DNA of 64,000 nt, from positions 1-64,000 of the forward strand of contig NZ_BOMH01000039.1 in NCBI RefSeq assembly GCF_016862095.1. The letters are read 5' to 3'. The stretch's first letter is position 1. The number at the start of each line of letters is the position of its first letter. The position numbers and the translations under genes were made by a program. The DNA is from Actinoplanes cyaneus (GTDB taxonomy: Bacteria > Actinomycetota > Actinomycetes > Mycobacteriales > Micromonosporaceae). This document shows, piece after piece, positions 14,848 to 22,910 of this stretch. Under the pieces are notes generated by a model. It was not told where the DNA came from. It was given only the letters and a program-made list of their open reading frames with translations, and did not search any database.

Positions 14848-16593
14848 ATGATCGGCGTGTCTGACGAAACTTCCCCCGTCGGGCGGGTTCTTGGTACGGC
14901 CGACGCGACCCCGCTCCAGTTCTGGACGGCTGTCGCCCCCGGCAGTTACCTGCAGCTCGACGACGTCGTGACCACGAAGCGTGACCTGCCGGACCGTGAG
15001 CCGGTGACGATCTCCGGCGTGGTCACCCAGGTCCGGGCACGGCACGAGGGCGCCCAGTTCGACTCGGACGTGTTCGCCATCGCCGACGGCACGCTGCCGG
15101 CCATGGTGCAGGAGGCGGCCGAGATCACCACCACGCGCGTCGATCCGGAGCTCTACGTCCCGCCCGCTCCCGGCGCGATCGTGCACCGCGCCTCGGGGGC
15201 CGACCGGGACGCCGCCCTGCACTTCGACCGGATGGAGCGGCGCGTCCCGATGGGCACCGGCCGCGACGGCGTCCCGGTCTTCCTGAACGCCGACTTCCTG
15301 GACGGCACGCGCGGCGCGCACGTCTCGATCTCCGGCATCTCCGGCGTCGCCACCAAGACGAGTTTCGCCACGTTCCTGCTCTACTCGGTGTTCCGTTCCG
15401 GTCAGCTGGGCGCCGACGGGGCGAACGCGCGAGCGCTGATCTTCAACGTCAAGGGTGAGGACCTGCTCTTCCTCGACCACCCGAACACGAAGCTGGACGA
15501 GGCCACCCGGGCGAACTACAAGCTGCTGGACCTGCCGGACACCCCGTTCACCGACGTCCGGGTCTACGCGCCGCCGCGCGCCGGTGACCCGTCCGGCGCC
15601 CCCGACGTGAGCGGCCGGCTGACCGGGGTCGACTCGTTCTACTGGACGCTTGACGAGTTCTGCTCCCTCAAGCTCTTGCCGTACGTGTTCGCCGACGCCG
15701 ACGACGAGCGCCAGCAGTACACGATGGTCGTGCACTCGGTCACCGCCCACCTGAACCGGTATGCCGTCCCGGCCGAGGGCGGGATCAGCATCGACGGCCG
15801 CCGCATCGGGTCGTACGGGGATCTCGTCGACCACATCGTCGAGCAGCTCACCGACGACGAGACCCGGGGCACCTGGGCCGGCAGCGCGGTCAACATGGGC
15901 ACCGTCAACGCGTTCGCCCGCCGCATGATCAACAGCAAGCGCGACCTGTCCCGGCTGATCCGCGGCGACCTGGCCCAGCGCCGCCCGCACCAGATCAAGA
16001 CCGCCGACAGCGCCCAGGTCACCGTGGTCGACCTGCACAACCTGCCGGACCGGGCGCAGCGCTTCGTGGTCGGCGTGACGCTCAAGACCGAGTTCGAGGA
16101 GAAGGAGAAGGCCGGCACCGGGCGCCCGCTGCTCTTCGTGGTCCTCGACGAGCTGAACAAGTACGCGCCTCGCGAGGGCTCCTCCCCGATCAAGGAGGTG
16201 CTGCTGGACATCGCCGAGCGCGGCCGGTCCCTGGGCGTGATCCTGATCGGCGCGCAGCAGACGGCCAGCGAGGTCGAGCGGCGGATCGTGACGAACTCGG
16301 CGATCCGGGTCGTCGGCCGGCTCGACCCCGCCGAGGCCTCCCGCCCGGAGTATGGATTCCTGCCGCCCGCGATGCGTCAGCGCGCGCTGCTGGCCCGCCC
16401 CGGCACGATGTTCGTCAACCAGCCGGACATCCCGGTCCCGCTCTGCGTCGAGTTCCCGTTCCCGGCGTGGGCCACCCGCAAGTCCGAGTCCGGTCCCCCG
16501 CCGGCGGAGACCCAGCGCTCGATCGTGCAGGGCGCCGACCCGTTCGCCGTCATCGGCGGGCGTGCCGGTGGCGACGACGACATCCCGTTCTAG
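14848..16593 (+). CDS. HerA-like DNA-translocating ATPase
   Basis: A 581-residue HerA/FtsK-superfamily ATPase. It has an N-terminal beta-barrel (HAS-like) domain at about residues 20-110 and a RecA-type motor domain from about 150 to 520. The P-loop is unusual: GISGVATKTS, with Thr where Gly normally precedes Lys. Walker B is LLFVVLDELNKYAP, and ILIGAQQTASEV supplies the polar motif. In archaea HerA works with NurA nuclease, Mre11 and Rad50 to resect DNA ends; here the same four functions are adjacent. ATG 14848 is used, and GTG 14857 is an alternative. Only 15 bp separate it from sbcD. Confidence 0.85.
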   Translation: MIGVSDETSPVGRVLGTADATPLQFWTAVAPGSYLQLDDVVTTKRDLPDREPVTISGVVTQVRARHEGAQFDSDVFAIADGTLPAMVQEAAEITTTRVDPELYVPPAPGAIVHRASGADRDAALHFDRMERRVPMGTGRDGVPVFLNADFLDGTRGAHVSISGISGVATKTSFATFLLYSVFRSGQLGADGANARALIFNVKGEDLLFLDHPNTKLDEATRANYKLLDLPDTPFTDVRVYAPPRAGDPSGAPDVSGRLTGVDSFYWTLDEFCSLKLLPYVFADADDERQQYTMVVHSVTAHLNRYAVPAEGGISIDGRRIGSYGDLVDHIVEQLTDDETRGTWAGSAVNMGTVNAFARRMINSKRDLSRLIRGDLAQRRPHQIKTADSAQVTVVDLHNLPDRAQRFVVGVTLKTEFEEKEKAGTGRPLLFVVLDELNKYAPREGSSPIKEVLLDIAERGRSLGVILIGAQQTASEVERRIVTNSAIRVVGRLDPAEASRPEYGFLPPAMRQRALLARPGTMFVNQPDIPVPLCVEFPFPAWATRKSESGPPPAETQRSIVQGADPFAVIGGRAGGDDDIPF

Positions 16594-16596
16594 GTC

Positions 16597-16602
16597 TAAG
16601 GT
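16597..16602 (+). promoter_or_regulatory. Internal leaderless-type -10 box before sbcD
   Basis: TAAGGT is placed exactly 6 nt before the sbcD ATG, in the short gap after the HerA-like gene. It suggests that sbcD-sbcC-nurA can also be transcribed alone. Confidence 0.5.
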
Positions 16603-16608
16603 TCTGCG

Positions 16609-17760
16609 ATGCGCATCCTGCACACCTCCGATTGGCACGTCGGCAAGGTTCTCAAGGGCCGGAACCGCTTCGAGGAACACACCAGGGTGCTCGCCCAGGT
16701 GATCGAGATCGCCCGGGTGGAGCAGCCTGATCTGGTCATCGTCGCCGGCGACCTCTACGACACCGCGGCGCCCACCGCCGAGTCGACACGTCTGGTCACC
16801 CGGGCGCTGTCCGCCCTGCGCAACACCGGGGCGCGGGTGGTGGCGATCGGCGGCAACCACGACAACGGCATGGCTCTGGACGCGCTGCGGCCGTGGGCCG
16901 ACGCGGCCGGCATCGAGCTGCGCGGCTCGGTCCGGGACAGCCTCGCCGACCTGCTGATCGAGGGCACCACGACGGCCGGCGAGCGATGGAAACTCGTCGC
17001 GTTGCCGTTCCTCTCCCAGCGCTACGCGGTCCGCGCCGCGGAGATGTACGAGTTGACCGAGGCCGAGGCGAATCAGACCTACGCCGATCTGATGGCGCGG
17101 CTGATCGCCAAGCTCAGCTCGTCCTTCGACGAGCCCGGCGTGGTCAACCTGGTCACCGCGCACCTGACCCTGGTCGGGGCGAGCACCGGCGGCGGCGAGC
17201 GCGAGGCGCACACGATCATGGGCTACGCCGTGCCCTCCACGGTGTTCCCGCAGAACACGCACTATGTGGCGCTCGGCCACCTGCACCGCTCGCAGCGGGT
17301 GATCGGCCCCTGCCCGGTGCGCTATTCGGGCAGTCCCCTCGCCGTCGACTTCGGCGAGGAGGAGAACGTCAGCTCGGTGGCGATCGTCGACGTCGGGGCC
17401 GAGAAGGCCGCCCAGGTCCGCGACGTCCCGGTGACCTCGGCACTCACCCTGCGCACGGTCAAGGGAACCCTGGAACAGCTCGCCACGGTGAACCTTCCGG
17501 ATGCCTGGCTGCGTGTCCTGGTGCGTGAGGCGCCCCGCCCCGGCCTGCGCGAGGACGTGCAGGAGCTGCTGCCGAACGCTCTGGAGGTCCGCATCGACCC
17601 CGACATGCTGCCCGATCGCACGGGGGCCCGCGCCGCGGAACGCGCCGGCCGTTCCCCGCGCGAGCTCTTCGGCGACTACCTGGACAGTCGTGGGAACGCC
17701 GAGGAGGGCGTCCGCGAGCTCTTCGACGCGCTGTACGACGAGGTGAGCAGCAACCAATGA
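16609..17760 (+). CDS. sbcD: Exonuclease subunit SbcD (Mre11-type nuclease)
   Basis: A 383-residue calcineurin-like metallophosphoesterase, the nuclease half of SbcCD, which cuts hairpins and protein-blocked DNA ends. The metal motifs are complete: TSDWHVGK (Asp8, His10), VAGDLYD (Asp48), GGNHDNG, TAHLTL and GHLHRSQ. The C-terminal capping region is present. Length is typical. It overlaps sbcC by ATGA and is second in the four-gene cluster. It has a possible promoter of its own immediately upstream. Confidence 0.95.
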   Translation: MRILHTSDWHVGKVLKGRNRFEEHTRVLAQVIEIARVEQPDLVIVAGDLYDTAAPTAESTRLVTRALSALRNTGARVVAIGGNHDNGMALDALRPWADAAGIELRGSVRDSLADLLIEGTTTAGERWKLVALPFLSQRYAVRAAEMYELTEAEANQTYADLMARLIAKLSSSFDEPGVVNLVTAHLTLVGASTGGGEREAHTIMGYAVPSTVFPQNTHYVALGHLHRSQRVIGPCPVRYSGSPLAVDFGEEENVSSVAIVDVGAEKAAQVRDVPVTSALTLRTVKGTLEQLATVNLPDAWLRVLVREAPRPGLREDVQELLPNALEVRIDPDMLPDRTGARAAERAGRSPRELFGDYLDSRGNAEEGVRELFDALYDEVSSNQ

Positions 17761-20255
17761 GGCCCATTCGGCTCGACATGTCCGGTTTCACGGTGTTCCG
17801 TGACCAGACCACAGTGGACTTCACCGACGCCGACTACTTCGCGCTCGTGGGCCCGACCGGCTCGGGCAAGTCGACGGTGCTGGACGCGATCTGTTTCGTC
17901 CTCTACGGCCAGGTCCCCCGCTGGGGCGGCGCCCGGGGCATCGGCAACGCGCTCGCCCCGTCCGCAGCCGAGGCCCGGGTGCGCCTGGTCTTCGAGTCGG
18001 CCGGCGACCGGTATGTCGCCACCCGCGTCGTCCGGCGCGACGGCCGGGGCAACGTCAAGACGTCCGGCGCGGGGCTGCAGCTCATGCCGCCCGGTTTCGA
18101 CGTGACGAAGCTGGACACCGGCATGGACCTGGAGGATCTCGGGGAGGTCCTGGCCGGCGTCCCGGCCGAGATGGACGAGGCAGTGCTGCACGCCGTCGGC
18201 CTGCCGTACGAGCAGTTCACCAGCTGTGTGGTGCTGCCGCAGGGCCAGTTCGCCGACTTCCTGCACGCCAAGCCGGCCACCCGGCAGCAGATCCTGATCA
18301 ACCTGCTGGGTCTCCAGATGTACGAGAAGGTGCAGGTCAAGGCCGCCGAGCGGGGCAAGACCGCGGAGGCCAAGCTGTCAATGGTCGATCAGTCACTGGC
18401 CGCCCTGGAGGACGCCACCGAGGAAGCCGTCGAGGAGGCGGCCGCCCGTCTGGCGCGGATGCGCGAGCTGACCACCGAGGTCGAGGCCGCGATGCCGGGG
18501 CTGCGGGCGGCGCGGGCGGCCGAGGAGACGGCCCGCGGCACCCGTGACACGCTCGACGCGGAGCTGGGCCTGCTCTCCTCCGTCCGTACGCCGAAAGGTC
18601 TGGAGGAAGCGACCGGCGCAATCCTTGCCGCCCGGGAGGCCGCCGGAAAGGCCGCGGTGGCGGTGCACGAGGCCGAGGAGGCCGAGGAGAAGGTCCGCGG
18701 CGAGCTGACCGCGGCCGGCGATCCCGGGTCGCTGCGGCTGGCGCTGGACCGGCACACCGAGCTGGAACGCCTCGTCGAGCAGGAGGCGTGGTTCGCCGGC
18801 AAGGTGTCGGTCGCCGAGGTGGAGAGCCAGGACGCGCGGGCCGCCGCCGACCTGGCCGAGTCCGAGCACATCGGCGCGCAGCAACTGCTCGAGCAGGCCC
18901 GGCAGGACTACCGCGACGCCCAGCAGCTCGACCGCGCGACAGCGCTGCGCGGGCACCTGACCGCCGGGGACAACTGCCCGGTCTGCGAGCAGCCGGTCGC
19001 CGTGGTGCCGGAGGTGCCGCGCGAGTCCGCCGTCCGGCTCGCCGAGGCGGCCGGCGCCGCCGCGCGGGAGGCCGCCGAGCAGGCGACCGCCCGCTGGCAG
19101 CAGCGCGACGCGGTGGCCCGCAACCTGGAGAGCGACCTCGAACGCAAGCGCGGGCAGTATGAGCACCATCTGACCCGCCTCGCCGAGGTCCGCAAGGCCG
19201 TGCAGGGGCTGCCCGGGGTCGAGGCGATCAAGCAGCGGCTCGCCGAGTTCGGCCGCCTGCAGGGCAAGCTGGAGGACGCGACCTCCACGGTCCGCGCCGC
19301 GCGCGACACGCTGCGCTCCGCGCAGACGGCGGTCCAGGCCGCCGAGGAGCAACAGCGTTCCGCCTGGCGGAAGTTCGATGTGGTACGGGATGGGCTGGCC
19401 CGCTTCGTCCCCCCGCCCGCCGACCGCGACGACCTGGCCGCCGCGTGGCAGTCCCTGGTCGGCTGGGCCCGGGCCGAGCACGCCGCCCGCCTCGCCCGCC
19501 GCGACGAGGCGGAGGCCGCGGTGACCGCCGCGCACGACACCACGGTCCGGGCGCACGCCGCGATCGTGGCGCTCTTCACCGAGGCCGGGGTGCAGCCCCC
19601 GTCCGCCCGCGCCGACGACGCCGAGGCCACCCTGATCCGGGCCGCGGCGGTCACCGCCGAACGGGCCGAGGCTGCCTGGCAGCGCCTCGCCGAGCGGCTC
19701 GAACAGGCCCGCGAGCAGCAGGAGCAACGGATGGCCCTGCAGCTGGAGAGCCGGGTCGCCAAGTCGCTCGCCGGTCACCTGCGGGCGAACAACTTCGAGC
19801 GCTGGCTGCTCGAGGAGGCCCTGGACATGCTGGTCGACGGCGCGTCCCGGATCCTGCGCGAGCTCACCGGCGGGCAGTACGAGTTGATGCACGACAAGGG
19901 CGAGTTCTACGTCGTCGACCACCACGACGCCGGGCTGCGCCGCGCGGTGCGCACCCTCTCCGGCGGGGAGACGTTCCAGGCGTCGCTCGCCCTCGCGCTG
20001 GCGCTCTCCGAGCAGCTCGCCGGGATGAGCACCACGGCGGCCAGCCTGGAGTCGATCGTGCTGGACGAGGGCTTCGGCAGCCTCGACGCCGCGACCCTGG
20101 ACGTGGTCGCGGCGACGCTGGAGAACCTCGCCGCCCGCGGTGACCGGATGGTCGGGCTGGTCACCCACGTGCAGGGGCTGGCCGAGCGGGTGCCGGTCCG
20201 GTTCGAGGTGCACAAGGACGCGCGGACCGCGTACGTCGAGAGGGTCGGCCTGTGA
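17757..20255 (+). CDS. sbcC: Exonuclease subunit SbcC (Rad50-type SMC ATPase)
   Basis: An 832-residue SMC-family ATPase that partners SbcD. Walker A is GPTGSGKST at residues 32-40. Two long Ala/Glu/Arg-rich coiled-coil arms flank the zinc hook CPVC near residues 407-410. The ABC signature is LSGGETFQ near 734 and Walker B is IVLDEGFGSLD near 769. At 832 residues it is shorter than E. coli SbcC, mainly in the coiled coils, as is common in Actinobacteria. The start overlaps the sbcD stop (ATGA) and its stop overlaps the nurA-like GTG (GTGA), so the three are tightly coupled. Confidence 0.95.
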   Translation: MRPIRLDMSGFTVFRDQTTVDFTDADYFALVGPTGSGKSTVLDAICFVLYGQVPRWGGARGIGNALAPSAAEARVRLVFESAGDRYVATRVVRRDGRGNVKTSGAGLQLMPPGFDVTKLDTGMDLEDLGEVLAGVPAEMDEAVLHAVGLPYEQFTSCVVLPQGQFADFLHAKPATRQQILINLLGLQMYEKVQVKAAERGKTAEAKLSMVDQSLAALEDATEEAVEEAAARLARMRELTTEVEAAMPGLRAARAAEETARGTRDTLDAELGLLSSVRTPKGLEEATGAILAAREAAGKAAVAVHEAEEAEEKVRGELTAAGDPGSLRLALDRHTELERLVEQEAWFAGKVSVAEVESQDARAAADLAESEHIGAQQLLEQARQDYRDAQQLDRATALRGHLTAGDNCPVCEQPVAVVPEVPRESAVRLAEAAGAAAREAAEQATARWQQRDAVARNLESDLERKRGQYEHHLTRLAEVRKAVQGLPGVEAIKQRLAEFGRLQGKLEDATSTVRAARDTLRSAQTAVQAAEEQQRSAWRKFDVVRDGLARFVPPPADRDDLAAAWQSLVGWARAEHAARLARRDEAEAAVTAAHDTTVRAHAAIVALFTEAGVQPPSARADDAEATLIRAAAVTAERAEAAWQRLAERLEQAREQQEQRMALQLESRVAKSLAGHLRANNFERWLLEEALDMLVDGASRILRELTGGQYELMHDKGEFYVVDHHDAGLRRAVRTLSGGETFQASLALALALSEQLAGMSTTAASLESIVLDEGFGSLDAATLDVVAATLENLAARGDRMVGLVTHVQGLAERVPVRFEVHKDARTAYVERVGL

Positions 20256-21220
20256 CACGGATGTTCGTCGACGCGTGGGACCCGGCGTACGGGGCGAGCT
20301 TCGAGGGCGGGGACGGCGAGGGGCCGGCCTCGCCCAGCAGCGCGCAGGTCGACACCGACGTGGAGGTGCCGGCCGCCGAGTGGGCGCCGATCGACGTGCC
20401 CCCGGCGGCCCGGCCGCCCCGGGTGGTGTTCCTCGTCGACGGCGTGCGGCGCAACGACGCGCAGATCTGGACGGCGGAGGAGGACGGCACCTCCTACGCC
20501 GGGCTGGCGGCGTCGTTCGCGGCGGGCGTCGTGCGCTGCGACCTCGGGCGAGGAGTGGCCGAGCTGGTCTCCGCAAAGGTCGGCCGCGGCCTGTTCACCG
20601 CGAGCCCGTCGATCACCGACGTGCAGGCCGGCACGGTCCGGTACGAGATCCACCGGATCAACGGGACCGGCGAGGCGAGCAAACTGCCGGCCGCCGTGCA
20701 GGGCCCGCTGACCGCGCTGGAGATCGAGATCTCCAGCGCCGCGCGGGACGGCGGGACGGACGGCGCCGACCTGCTGATCGTGGACGGTCCGCTGCGCAAC
20801 CGGCGGCAGCTGCCCCGCACGATCGGGTATGTGAAGACCCAGCAGAAGCAGTACCTGCCGGCCGCGCTGACCACCGTGGTGACCGCGTTGCGGCCGAGCC
20901 AGCGGACCCCGGTCTTCCACCTCGGCACGGTGTGGGGCGGCTGGTCGTGGTACCTGCGGCTGCCCGGGGCCACGGGGGCGCCGTGGTCCGGGATCGTGCG
21001 GGTCGAGTGCTCCCCCGACTTGACCGTCGACCAGGCGATCGAGCTGGCCGGGCTCTCCTCGGCGACGCTGCCGAAGTTCGCGTCGTCGTCGTACAAGGAT
21101 CCGCGCGCCCCGCAGAACCTGGTGCCGATCGCGGGCCTGGAGCGGCGGCTGCGCGGCATGCTCGGTGACTCGCGGGTCCTGCACCGGGCGCTGGCCCTCG
21201 CCACGGCCCGGTCCCGCTGA
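20252..21220 (+). CDS. NurA-like nuclease
   Basis: This 322-residue protein carries NurA-family features: a first catalytic-type Asp in VVFLVDGVRR (Asp63), a second in LLIVDGPL (Asp178), and IGYVKTQQKQYLP right after it, the most recognisable NurA signature. The first 55 residues are acidic and Pro/Ala-rich. NurA is a 5'-3' nuclease driven by HerA. Its linkage to HerA-like, SbcD and SbcC genes strongly supports the assignment. The GTG start overlaps the sbcC stop as GTGA. Sequence similarity to archaeal NurA is probably low, so the call rests on motifs plus context. Confidence 0.75.
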   Translation: MTRMFVDAWDPAYGASFEGGDGEGPASPSSAQVDTDVEVPAAEWAPIDVPPAARPPRVVFLVDGVRRNDAQIWTAEEDGTSYAGLAASFAAGVVRCDLGRGVAELVSAKVGRGLFTASPSITDVQAGTVRYEIHRINGTGEASKLPAAVQGPLTALEIEISSAARDGGTDGADLLIVDGPLRNRRQLPRTIGYVKTQQKQYLPAALTTVVTALRPSQRTPVFHLGTVWGGWSWYLRLPGATGAPWSGIVRVECSPDLTVDQAIELAGLSSATLPKFASSSYKDPRAPQNLVPIAGLERRLRGMLGDSRVLHRALALATARSR

Positions 21221-21242
21221 CGGCCGTCATCAGCCTGTCCCC

Positions 21243-21275
21243 AGTGAGCGCCGGTCGAGTCGACCGGCGCTCACT
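21243..21275 (+). terminator. Hairpin terminator after the HerA-SbcDC-NurA operon
   Basis: AGTGAGCGCCGGTCGA pairs perfectly with TCGACCGGCGCTCACT across one base, 23 bp after the nurA-like stop. No T-run follows, as is common in high-G+C genomes. Confidence 0.7.
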
Positions 21276-21306
21276 GTCGTCAACGACACCGGACACCACC
21301 GCCCAG

Positions 21307-21414
21307 CGGCCCACCGCCACACCACCCACACAACGGCCCACCGTCACACCACCCGCACAACGGCCCGCCGTCACACCACCGGCACCGCGCCCGGCCGACA
21401 CACCACGCGCACCG
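21307..21414. repeat. Four 27-bp tandem repeats
   Basis: Units begin at 21307, 21334, 21361 and 21388 with the pattern CGGCCC(A/G)CCG-n-CACACCACC. Copies drift steadily from left to right. The repeat is in a multiple of three and open in several frames, but no start signal or protein-like flank supports translation. Confidence 0.8.
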
Positions 21415-21442
21415 CGCGGGCCGCCGTAGTGCGGGGGCTTCC

Positions 21443-21497
21443 CGGCTGGTCCTCATGGTCGTTATCGAGCGCCGATAACGACCATGAGGACCAGCCG
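21443..21497. repeat. Palindromic element, 25-bp perfect arms
   Basis: The left arm begins CGGCTGGTCCTCATGGTCG and pairs perfectly over 25 bp with the right arm, leaving a 5-nt loop AGCGC. Relative to the other copies, several arm positions have changed on both sides together. It belongs to the family at 11561, 11639, 29189, 47547, 47704 and 51931. Confidence 0.9.
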
Positions 21498-21820
21498 AAG
21501 ACCCGGCGGCGCGGCTGAGGGGTGGAGCGGGCCGGAGGTCGCGCGGGGCTGGGCGGTGGCGGGCTCACGACGTACGCGCGAATCAGCGGCCGGAAGCGCA
21601 GCGGAGCCGGCGGCGGACAGCGGAGCCGTCTCAGTTCCCGGGATGGGTGCCCGCATATCGGAACAGATCGGTCGGCTAACAGAAATTGGCCAAGAATTTT
21701 GGATCGTTGTCCCGGATCGGGCCGATCACTGCCCGTGGACCCGGGCGACCGGCGCCCAGCGGCATCTGGTAAACAATCGCTTACAAATCCGGAAAGCGTC
21801 CCAGCAGCAAGATCAAGAAT

Positions 21821-21834
21821 TGGGAGCGCTCCCG
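21821..21834. promoter_or_regulatory. CebR/LacI-type operator, one base off
   Basis: TGGGAGCGCTCCCG differs from the perfect box at 156-169 only in the last base. It lies about 390 bp upstream of the sigma factor gene within A/T-richer DNA. The nearest downstream start is the sigma gene. Confidence 0.45.
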
Positions 21835-22226
21835 ACCGGGTGTCGCCCGAAAGGGTCCAAGAGATATCGGGGCATCCTCCGAACGGTTCGGCGACCCCGC
21901 CTTTCACCACACATTACTCACCGGTGAACACGCAACGGAATCATCCGTTCACGCAGCGAGATCACGCTCTCCCGCGTCCGGGGAAATTATTCTCAGAGCC
22001 ATGTCTCGGGCCCGATGTCACTGAGTATCATTCCGCCTTACCTGGCGTCCGAATCGGCGTAGATCAATCCCCCCATGATCCGCGACCCGGCACGCCGCCA
22101 CGATCGTCACCACAGCGGAGGACCCTTGAGACCGAGTGTCCCGGAAATTCTCGCGCCGGCTTTGATCCCGGCCGGGCCCCCCAGCCGTAACACAGGCGAC
22201 GGGGAAAGGTCCGGGCGGAGGAATCG

Positions 22227-22910
22227 ATGCATGCGGTGGCCGAGAAGCGGCTCACGCCGGAGAGGGTGCGTGTGATGGCGCGACACTCCGGAAGCAGGTG
22301 GCAAGCGGTCGACAAAGGGCGTGGTGCGCAGGATGACGGTTCGGTGATTCCCCGTCAGCAGTCGGCTCGGCACGGAGCACAGCCGGACACCGGCGCCAGC
22401 CACGAAGACACCCTTGTCAAGCTGCTCTACGAAGAGCACGCGGGCCCGTTGCTGATGTTCGTGCTGCGGCTGACCGGCGGTGACCGGCAGCGCGCCGAGG
22501 ACATCGTGCAGGAGACGCTGCTGCGAGCCTGGCGCAACGCGCACCGGCTCGGCGCGCAGGGCCAGCAGTCGCTGCGCCCGTGGCTGGTCACCGTGGCCCG
22601 CCGGATCGCCATCGACGAGCACCGCAGCGCCAACGCGCGCCCCGCGGAGACGTACGATCGCGAGCTGGAGAGCTTCCCGACCACCTCGGACGAGACGGAC
22701 CGCGTCCTGCAGTCGATGACGGTGTCGGATGCGCTCCGCCAGTTGAGCCATTCCCACCGGGAGATCCTGATCGAGACGTACTTCCGGGGCCGGACCGTGC
22801 CCGAGGCGGCCGAGTCGCTCAACCTTCCGCTGGGCACGGCGAAGTCCCGCGTGTATTACGCTCTGCGTGCGCTGCGTACCGCTCTGCAGCAGCGGGGGGT
22901 GACGGAATGA
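22227..22910 (+). CDS. ECF RNA polymerase sigma factor
   Basis: A 227-residue extracytoplasmic-function sigma-70 factor. Region 2 runs from about residue 65 (LYEEHAGPLLMFVLRLTGG ... DIVQETLLRAWRN) and region 4 from about 170 (LRQLSHSHREILIETYFRG, then the helix-turn-helix VPEAAESLNLPLGTAKSRVYYAL). The first 60 residues are an unstructured extension. GGAGG sits 5 nt before ATG 22227. The stop overlaps the anti-sigma ATG (ATGA). With a ZAS-type anti-sigma factor it resembles the SigK/SigL group. The inducing signal is unknown. Confidence 0.92.
   Translation: MHAVAEKRLTPERVRVMARHSGSRWQAVDKGRGAQDDGSVIPRQQSARHGAQPDTGASHEDTLVKLLYEEHAGPLLMFVLRLTGGDRQRAEDIVQETLLRAWRNAHRLGAQGQQSLRPWLVTVARRIAIDEHRSANARPAETYDRELESFPTTSDETDRVLQSMTVSDALRQLSHSHREILIETYFRGRTVPEAAESLNLPLGTAKSRVYYALRALRTALQQRGVTE

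Larger units (their letters stand above)
21221..22226. other. 1-kb gene-free region before the ECF sigma gene
   Basis: No gene is supported here. In order it contains the operon terminator, four 27-bp tandem repeats (21307-21414), a 25-bp-armed palindrome (21443-21497), a CebR-type box (21821-21834) and the leader of the sigma gene. The stretch 21650-22080 is clearly more A/T-rich than its surroundings, with AGAATTTTGG-like segments. An imperfect palindrome GTAAACAATCGCTTAC lies at about 21770-21785. The low-G+C part could be regulatory DNA or a remnant of acquired sequence. Confidence 0.6.

Noticed and set aside
14596..17757. 1053-codon minus-strand open frame opposite the HerA-like and sbcD genes
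   Set aside because: Antisense shadow; the plus strand has clear ATPase and nuclease motifs, this frame has none.
16597..17757. Abortive-infection or Sir2/DUF4297-type HerA defence system
   Set aside because: The neighbours are SbcD, SbcC and a NurA-like nuclease, which match the repair arrangement; no Sir2 or DUF4297 effector is present.
21165..21518. Possible His/Thr-repeat protein after the NurA-like gene
   Set aside because: Repeats reflect 27-bp DNA units, the frame passes through a terminator hairpin and a 25-bp palindrome, and no start signal is present.
21598..22226. Biotin, cobalamin or other riboswitch in the long leader of the sigma gene
   Set aside because: I could not find a conserved aptamer core; the sequence only shows an A/T-richer segment and operator-like palindromes.
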